A stretch of 26,680 bases of DNA from JBBRCX01 sp038204465 (GTDB lineage: Bacteria; Planctomycetota; Phycisphaerae; Tepidisphaerales; Tepidisphaeraceae), in contig JBBRCX010000065.1 in NCBI GenBank assembly GCA_038204465.1, positions 1 to 26,680 on the forward strand, read 5' to 3'. Of this stretch, positions 22,890 to 26,680 are shown piece by piece. The notes under the pieces were generated by a model. It had not been told where the DNA came from. It did no database searches and worked only from the letters and a program-made list of their open reading frames with translations. The position numbers and the translations under genes are program-made. Every line of letters starts with the position of its first letter. The stretch's first letter is position 1.

Positions 22890-24203
22890 TCAATGGATCC
22901 CCTGCCGGCGCAGGTTCGCGACGCCCAGCTCGAGAGTTTGCTCCATGCCTTTGGCGAACGGGGCGGGCTGGCCGAACTCCCAATAGCTGTCTACTTCATA
23001 GCCGCCCTCATCGAGCATGGGGGAGGTCGGGAGATACATCGCTTCGCCGTTGGAGTATCCGAGGGGGAACGTGGTTCCGTCGGGGAACGCGCGTAAGAGC
23101 GCGTGGCCGTGTTCGGCGACGGGCTCTCCCTCCAGCGCGATCAGGCGCAACGTATCACCCAATTGTATTGATTGCAGCAGGACAGGTAACGATTGCGGAT
23201 AGCGTTGCTGGTCCAGGAGGCGCAGGCAGCGCCTGGCCCATTCATGCTGGACGGGGTGCAAATCACTGTTGGCAGCGGTCTGTTCATACACGCGCCGCGG
23301 CACCGGCTCGAATCGCCACTGCGTCTCGACGCTGGCGCTGCGCAGTTCGGGAGTGACGGGCCGCAGGGATGAACCCAGCCCCGCGATCACATCGGCGGCA
23401 ATGATCCGGCCGGCCTCCTCCGCCTCGGGCTGTCCGGAGGTTTTCATGTTCCAGTCGCGGCCTTCGTTTTGAACCAAGTTGCGCGGGCGCGAGTCGCCGG
23501 CGCATCCCTGGAGAAAGAGACTGCAGCCATCGGATGGCGCACCGAGATGCGCGTCCACGCGCCGCATCGCGGCGCCGGGCCAATCCGGGGAGGCGAGTTT
23601 TCCCCGGACGGCCACCGGATGAGTCGAGGCGGAGAACAGCAGGCATTTCGGATTTCCGGAGGGGTCTTCGAAAAGGCACAGGGGCATGTGTTTGAGGACG
23701 GGACCGGATGGATTGGGCGCATTTTCGATTCGGCCGTTGCGGCGGCAGCGACGGTTCAGGGGCAACGCGGTTTGGGTCACGCCGGCGCGGATGCGGACCT
23801 CGGCAGCGTTGCCTCGGGCCTGTTTCAGGGCCTTGCTCACGGTCTTCCACAGCCTGGCGACATAGTCGGCGGGCGGCGGACGCAATTGAAGATCGAAGTA
23901 GGTTCCGAGGGCGGGCCCGGCGTGAGTGTGGGATGCGTTGATGAGCACCGACCGCGGATCGAGACCGCTTCGCTCGACGAGGGCGCGGCTGAATTTTCGG
24001 ACGTCTTCGCGGTCGACGAAGCAGACGTCCAGCCCGCAGATCACAGCGCGCTGCTGGCCCTGTTCGACGTAGAGCACGCGGGCGTAGAGGGGATCGAGCA
24101 CGCCCTCGGCGCAGCGGCCCCACGCGGCGCCCGCGCCCATCAGCGGCGTGCCCAGCGGCGGGGTGATCTCGATCTTCGCAAAACCTGCCCGCATAGCTGT
24201 CAC
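22890..24203 (-). CDS. Neutral/alkaline ceramidase-like protein
   Basis: This 437-residue protein resembles the N-terminal catalytic domain of neutral/alkaline non-lysosomal ceramidases. It has the opening FAKIEITPPLGTPLMG, the NASHTHAGP zinc-site motif (about 90), STHPVAV (about 195) and FLQGCAGDSRPRN (about 230). It lacks a signal peptide and the C-terminal domain of secreted ceramidases, as is common for the many planctomycete members whose substrates are unknown. The GTG at 24203 is preferred because GGAGAGG lies 5 bases upstream; the in-frame ATG at 24194 would have a 14-base spacing. It follows the sialidase-like gene by 36 bases. Confidence 0.85.
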   Translation of the reverse strand: MTAMRAGFAKIEITPPLGTPLMGAGAAWGRCAEGVLDPLYARVLYVEQGQQRAVICGLDVCFVDREDVRKFSRALVERSGLDPRSVLINASHTHAGPALGTYFDLQLRPPPADYVARLWKTVSKALKQARGNAAEVRIRAGVTQTALPLNRRCRRNGRIENAPNPSGPVLKHMPLCLFEDPSGNPKCLLFSASTHPVAVRGKLASPDWPGAAMRRVDAHLGAPSDGCSLFLQGCAGDSRPRNLVQNEGRDWNMKTSGQPEAEEAGRIIAADVIAGLGSSLRPVTPELRSASVETQWRFEPVPRRVYEQTAANSDLHPVQHEWARRCLRLLDQQRYPQSLPVLLQSIQLGDTLRLIALEGEPVAEHGHALLRAFPDGTTFPLGYSNGEAMYLPTSPMLDEGGYEVDSYWEFGQPAPFAKGMEQTLELGVANLRRQGIH

Positions 24204-24239
24204 CGGAACCTCTCCACGTTCTTCAATCGTGCCGAACGG

Positions 24240-25463
24240 TCAGAGCGTGATGCGATACACGTACGCGTCGGCGATCCAGTCATTCATAAGCATGCGGCTC
24301 ATGTGCAGAACGATTTCACCGCTGCGCCGGTCCTCGTGTGCATGAAAGCTCGAGAGGTACAGCTGGTGTGCTTCGTGCGGCTCGGCCGTGTCGATCACCT
24401 TCACGTTATCCTTGACCAGCGTAAGGCTCTTCTCATCGACCGGCCCGATCACCACCGGGTAGCGCGGGTCGTTGCCGCGCGGGTTCGCGGGACAGATGTT
24501 GCCCAGCCAATACAGCGTGCCGTTCGAGTGTCGGAACAGCTGCGACATGCTGCTGGGGGAGAAAAACAACTCGCCGGTGTTGTAGCGCCATGGCTGCACC
24601 GGTGTCCAGGTCCGGCCCTCGTCGTGCGACACGCTGAACCATCTGTAGCCGGGCAGCTCTGGCTTGGCGTCGTTGCTGCCGCGAATCACCATCAGCAGGC
24701 GCCCGTCGCGCACCTGCGCGACCGTGGGTTCGCAGCAGCCACGCGTGGAAGCGGTGGGTTGATTGGTGATCCGCGGCGAGATGTCCCACTCGATTCGGAG
24801 ATCACCCGCCCCGGGCGACTCGTCCACCCATCGTCCGATCAGCACCGCCGCGTCGTGATAGGTGAACCCGCCGCCCGGGTTGTACAACTCCCCCTTGTCA
24901 TCAACCGGCGACACCTGCACCGGGACGAGCAGGTTCCCGCCCGCGGTGCGGATCGTCTCCGACCCCTGGTCGCCCAGCATCACCGCGTTGCGCCCGACCA
25001 CGACGCCCTCGAACGGCTTCTCCGGCGTGTACTGTCCCGGCCCGCCCTTCTGCACGATGTAGTCATCAACCAGATTGGTGCGGCTCCCGTCCAACGACAC
25101 CCGGTAGCGCAGCCGGTAGTTCTTCATCCCCTCCTCGATCGCGTCGTCGGTCGGGAGCGTGGCCTCGAGCACCATTGTCAGCAGGCGCCCGTTGAGGCGG
25201 TCCACGAAACCCGAGAACACCCAAACGCGGTGCGTTCCGCGCGGCGTCTGCTTGACCATCGAGATCGACTCGAACGCCGACCAGGTGGCTCCGTTGTCAA
25301 GCGAGCGGGCCCGTTCCATCGAATCGATCAGATCGCTCTTGGTTTCAACCCCTCGCTGCCAGAGCTTCTCGACGCCCTCGCGGGCGCAATAGAACGAATC
25401 ACCCCCGACGAGCGTGCCTTTGCCGGGCGAGCGGTGCAAAAGCTGGCGTTCAGCCTGAAACAT
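24240..25463 (-). CDS. BNR-repeat sialidase/exo-glycosidase-like protein
   Basis: This 407-residue six-bladed-propeller-type protein has Asp-box repeats SLDNGATW (54-61) and SHDEGRTW (about 280). Other sialidase-like strands such as GRLLMVIRGSNDAKPE are present. It lacks a signal peptide, so it may act in the cytoplasm or be non-classically exported. Planctomycete relatives are annotated as exo-alpha-sialidase, but the substrate is unproven. AAGGAG lies 7 bases before ATG 25463, which is chosen over the in-frame ATG at 25487. Its ribosome binding site abuts the end of a LeuD-like relic. Confidence 0.85.
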   Translation of the reverse strand: MFQAERQLLHRSPGKGTLVGGDSFYCAREGVEKLWQRGVETKSDLIDSMERARSLDNGATWSAFESISMVKQTPRGTHRVWVFSGFVDRLNGRLLTMVLEATLPTDDAIEEGMKNYRLRYRVSLDGSRTNLVDDYIVQKGGPGQYTPEKPFEGVVVGRNAVMLGDQGSETIRTAGGNLLVPVQVSPVDDKGELYNPGGGFTYHDAAVLIGRWVDESPGAGDLRIEWDISPRITNQPTASTRGCCEPTVAQVRDGRLLMVIRGSNDAKPELPGYRWFSVSHDEGRTWTPVQPWRYNTGELFFSPSSMSQLFRHSNGTLYWLGNICPANPRGNDPRYPVVIGPVDEKSLTLVKDNVKVIDTAEPHEAHQLYLSSFHAHEDRRSGEIVLHMSRMLMNDWIADAYVYRITL

Positions 25464-25492
25464 GGAAATCTCCTTACGTGCCAACAATCCGA

Positions 25493-25615
25493 TCCCCGCA
25501 TCGCGTACGTTCCGAAGAACTTGCGCTCCTCCGGAAGTAACGGGTTGAACGAGAGGTACTGCGCCGGAATAATTTGATCGGTATCAATATTATCGCCCAA
25601 TCGCCAGCGTCGCAC
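25493..25615 (-). pseudogene. Truncated LeuD-like (isopropylmalate dehydratase small subunit) relic
   Basis: A GTG-initiated frame gives RRWRLGDNIDTDQIIPAQYL followed by an ERKFFGTYAMRG segment. The DNIDTDQIIPA(Q)YL motif is the hallmark N-terminus of the aconitase/LeuD swivel subunit. After about 41 residues the similarity stops and the frame runs on as non-homologous sequence over the sialidase gene. A complete small subunit is about 170-200 residues, so only the N-terminal fifth survives. No large subunit is nearby. Confidence 0.75.
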
Positions 25616-25629
25616 CGGTTCGTTCCCGG

Positions 25630-26187
25630 CTATGGAGCGGTCGGCGCGCGCGGTTCTCCCTGCCTCCGAATCTGATTGACGTAGAACGGGCGCTGTCCGA
25701 TCAGCTCATCGTTGGCGCGAATTTCGACCCAATACTTACCGGCCGCGGGGAGCGGCACGTCACGGAGAGTCGCCTGCGTGTCTGCGATGATGAGGGGACT
25801 GTCCAATTGAATCACGTCGGGCACTTCCAGGATGGTCTCACCGCTGCCGGCGTGGACAACGCACAGGCGCACGTCGTATCTCCCGCGGCCGTTTGTGACC
25901 GTGTACAGCACGGTTATCTTCGGGAAGCGGCAGGGGAATTGGGAGACGCCGAGCGCGTGAAAGGTGTTGATGATGATGAGGTTTGAACGCGCTTCGACTT
26001 TGTAGACGGCCTCGCACAAGATGATCGCGATGCAGGTGAGAGGTTCAGGCGCGTTCGATGATGAAACGGGCACGGCACTCAGTTTATCGTTACCAACGAG
26101 GGTGCGGAATGGCGCGCGCTCCAGCGCGGTCTGTTTGGCGCCACGCTGACGCCAGACGTTTGCCGATTTTTCCAGCGGCGTCTTCAT
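25630..26187 (-). CDS. DUF6941-like hypothetical protein
   Basis: This 185-residue protein has a polar, probably disordered head (1-45). A compact beta-rich domain follows: CIAIILCEAVYKVEARSNLI, then FPCRFPKITVLYTVTNGRGR, DVRLCVVHAGSGE and AGKYWVEIRANDELIGQRPF near the end. The pattern of an early ILCE followed by a late YWVEI(R) strand recalls the DUF6941 family, a widespread immunoglobulin-like fold of unknown function; this assignment is from memory of the pattern. There is no signal peptide. The ribosome binding site is weak. The stop lies 14 bases before the LeuD relic. Confidence 0.7.
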   Translation of the reverse strand: MKTPLEKSANVWRQRGAKQTALERAPFRTLVGNDKLSAVPVSSSNAPEPLTCIAIILCEAVYKVEARSNLIIINTFHALGVSQFPCRFPKITVLYTVTNGRGRYDVRLCVVHAGSGETILEVPDVIQLDSPLIIADTQATLRDVPLPAAGKYWVEIRANDELIGQRPFYVNQIRRQGEPRAPTAP

Positions 26188-26262
26188 TCGTTCTTCGTGT
26201 CGTCGTGCCTTGGTGGTGAATTCTTCCGTATCAGGCGGTTCTTTCCGTGACGCCCTCCAGCC

Positions 26263-26330
26263 CTCTCCCGGCGGGCGAGGGAGAGAGATCCTGTTCTTCT
26301 TCGCGCCTTCGCGCTTTCGCGGTGAAAAAG
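26263..26330. repeat. CTCTCCC/GGGAGAG hairpin with a dispersed-repeat look
   Basis: CTCTCCC (26263-26269) and GGGAGAG (26279-26285) form a perfect 7-bp stem. The following 26300-26330 stretch (cgcgccttcgcgctttcgcg, then gtgaaaaag) resembles short intergenic repeats that recur in planctomycete and verrucomicrobial genomes. No second copy lies in this window, so the repeat status is inferred. Confidence 0.4.
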
Positions 26331-26335
26331 TTCCG

Positions 26336-26680
26336 CTATCCCGCGAAGTCGATGCGGCTTTTGTCGAGCATGAGGTAGCCCTCGGGGAGCTTGCTGCGCC
26401 AGACGGGGTAGTCTTTTTCCGGGCGGAGGCGATGCGGATCCCCGTCGAGCTTGCCCATGGGGACGATGTTCAGCGGCGTGAGAACAAAGAAGAGGTTGGA
26501 GTTGACGTCACAGAGGACTGTCTTGAGGGGGAGGCGGCTGTAGAAGTCGGAGCGGTCGTGGCGGGCGCCGAGGTGGGTCCAGTTGTTCTCGTCGGTGTTG
26601 AGGTGGAGGGTTTGCTCGGCGCCTTGCGGCGTGACGGTGATCGGCTGGGTGGTGAGGAGCCAGCCGGAGCAGAGGTTGTT
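26336..26680 (-). CDS. C-terminal part of an unidentified protein (runs off the window)
   Basis: On the minus strand the last 114 codons of a gene enter at the window edge, NNLCSGWLLTTQPITVTP, continue through LHLNTDENNWTHLGARHD and LPLKTVLCDVNSNLFFVLTP, and end LMLDKSRIDFAG before TAG at 26338-26336. The strand-rich pattern (PITVTPQGAEQTLHLN) resembles C-terminal beta domains of planctomycete carbohydrate-active or BNR proteins, but I do not recognise the family. The frame is fully open and has coding-like composition. Confidence 0.75.
   Translation of the reverse strand, partial: NNLCSGWLLTTQPITVTPQGAEQTLHLNTDENNWTHLGARHDRSDFYSRLPLKTVLCDVNSNLFFVLTPLNIVPMGKLDGDPHRLRPEKDYPVWRSKLPEGYLMLDKSRIDFAG

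Noticed and set aside
22204..22983. Open frame of 259 codons on the minus strand
   Set aside because: It is antisense to the RRM gene with its intact RNP motifs; the product is low in structure and arginine/alanine-rich.
23469..25577. Very long open frame of 702 codons on the plus strand
   Set aside because: It lies antisense to the ceramidase-like and sialidase-like genes and is an artefact of GC-rich codon use; its product has no domain-like features.

Overview
The window is GC-rich bacterial chromosome, dense in genes and without any phage, plasmid, transposase, rRNA, tRNA or CRISPR feature that I can see. The best guess is a planctomycete, most likely of the Phycisphaerae/Tepidisphaerales type. 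The evidence is a short secreted-type protein beginning with the planctomycetal LEGRRMMS-like motif, two phytanoyl-CoA-dioxygenase-family (PhyH) proteins, a sialidase-like BNR protein beside a neutral-ceramidase-like protein, Gfo/Idh/MocA and sugar-isomerase genes, and intergenic hairpins of a dispersed-repeat look. The lineage is inference; no marker gene is present.

Layout. 1-2.7 kb: a 6-pyruvoyl-tetrahydropterin-synthase-like gene (+), an AraC regulator (-) and a class I xylose isomerase (-). 2.9-6.8 kb (+): an alanine-racemase-like protein, an FAD oxidoreductase with a C-terminal Rieske domain, and a GAF-SpoIIE/PP2C phosphatase. 6.8-12.4 kb (-): a hexose-6-phosphate mutarotase, a membrane family 2 glycosyltransferase, a small hypothetical protein, the LEGRR-motif protein, a YpdA-like flavoprotein and an internally duplicated glycine-zipper protein. 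12.7-14.3 kb (-): a hybrid PAS histidine kinase.

14.4-21.9 kb (-) is the most interesting part. It is a run of co-oriented genes, read in the order small winged-helix-like protein, Gfo/Idh/MocA dehydrogenase, TIM-barrel sugar isomerase, D-glutamate-cyclase/DUF1445 protein, nitrilase-type C-N hydrolase, aldehyde dehydrogenase, PhyH dioxygenase, PhyH dioxygenase. The early genes are tightly spaced and one pair overlaps by ATGA. Between the two PhyH genes lies a 24-codon relic of a second aldehyde dehydrogenase C-terminus, 23/24 identical in protein to the intact gene but about 82% identical in DNA. This implies that an ALDH-PhyH module was once present twice. The ALDH-PhyH gap holds nested perfect inverted repeats. 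The set looks like an uncharacterised oxidative/amide-hydrolysing catabolic cluster; its substrate cannot be read from the sequence.

22.2-22.9 kb (+): a single-RRM RNA-binding protein preceded by a possible structured leader, then a small protein with a TTG start. 22.9-26.7 kb (-): a neutral-ceramidase-like protein, a BNR/sialidase-like protein, a truncated LeuD-like (isopropylmalate dehydratase small subunit) relic abutting the sialidase gene, a DUF6941-like protein, and the C-terminal part of an unidentified protein that runs off the window end.
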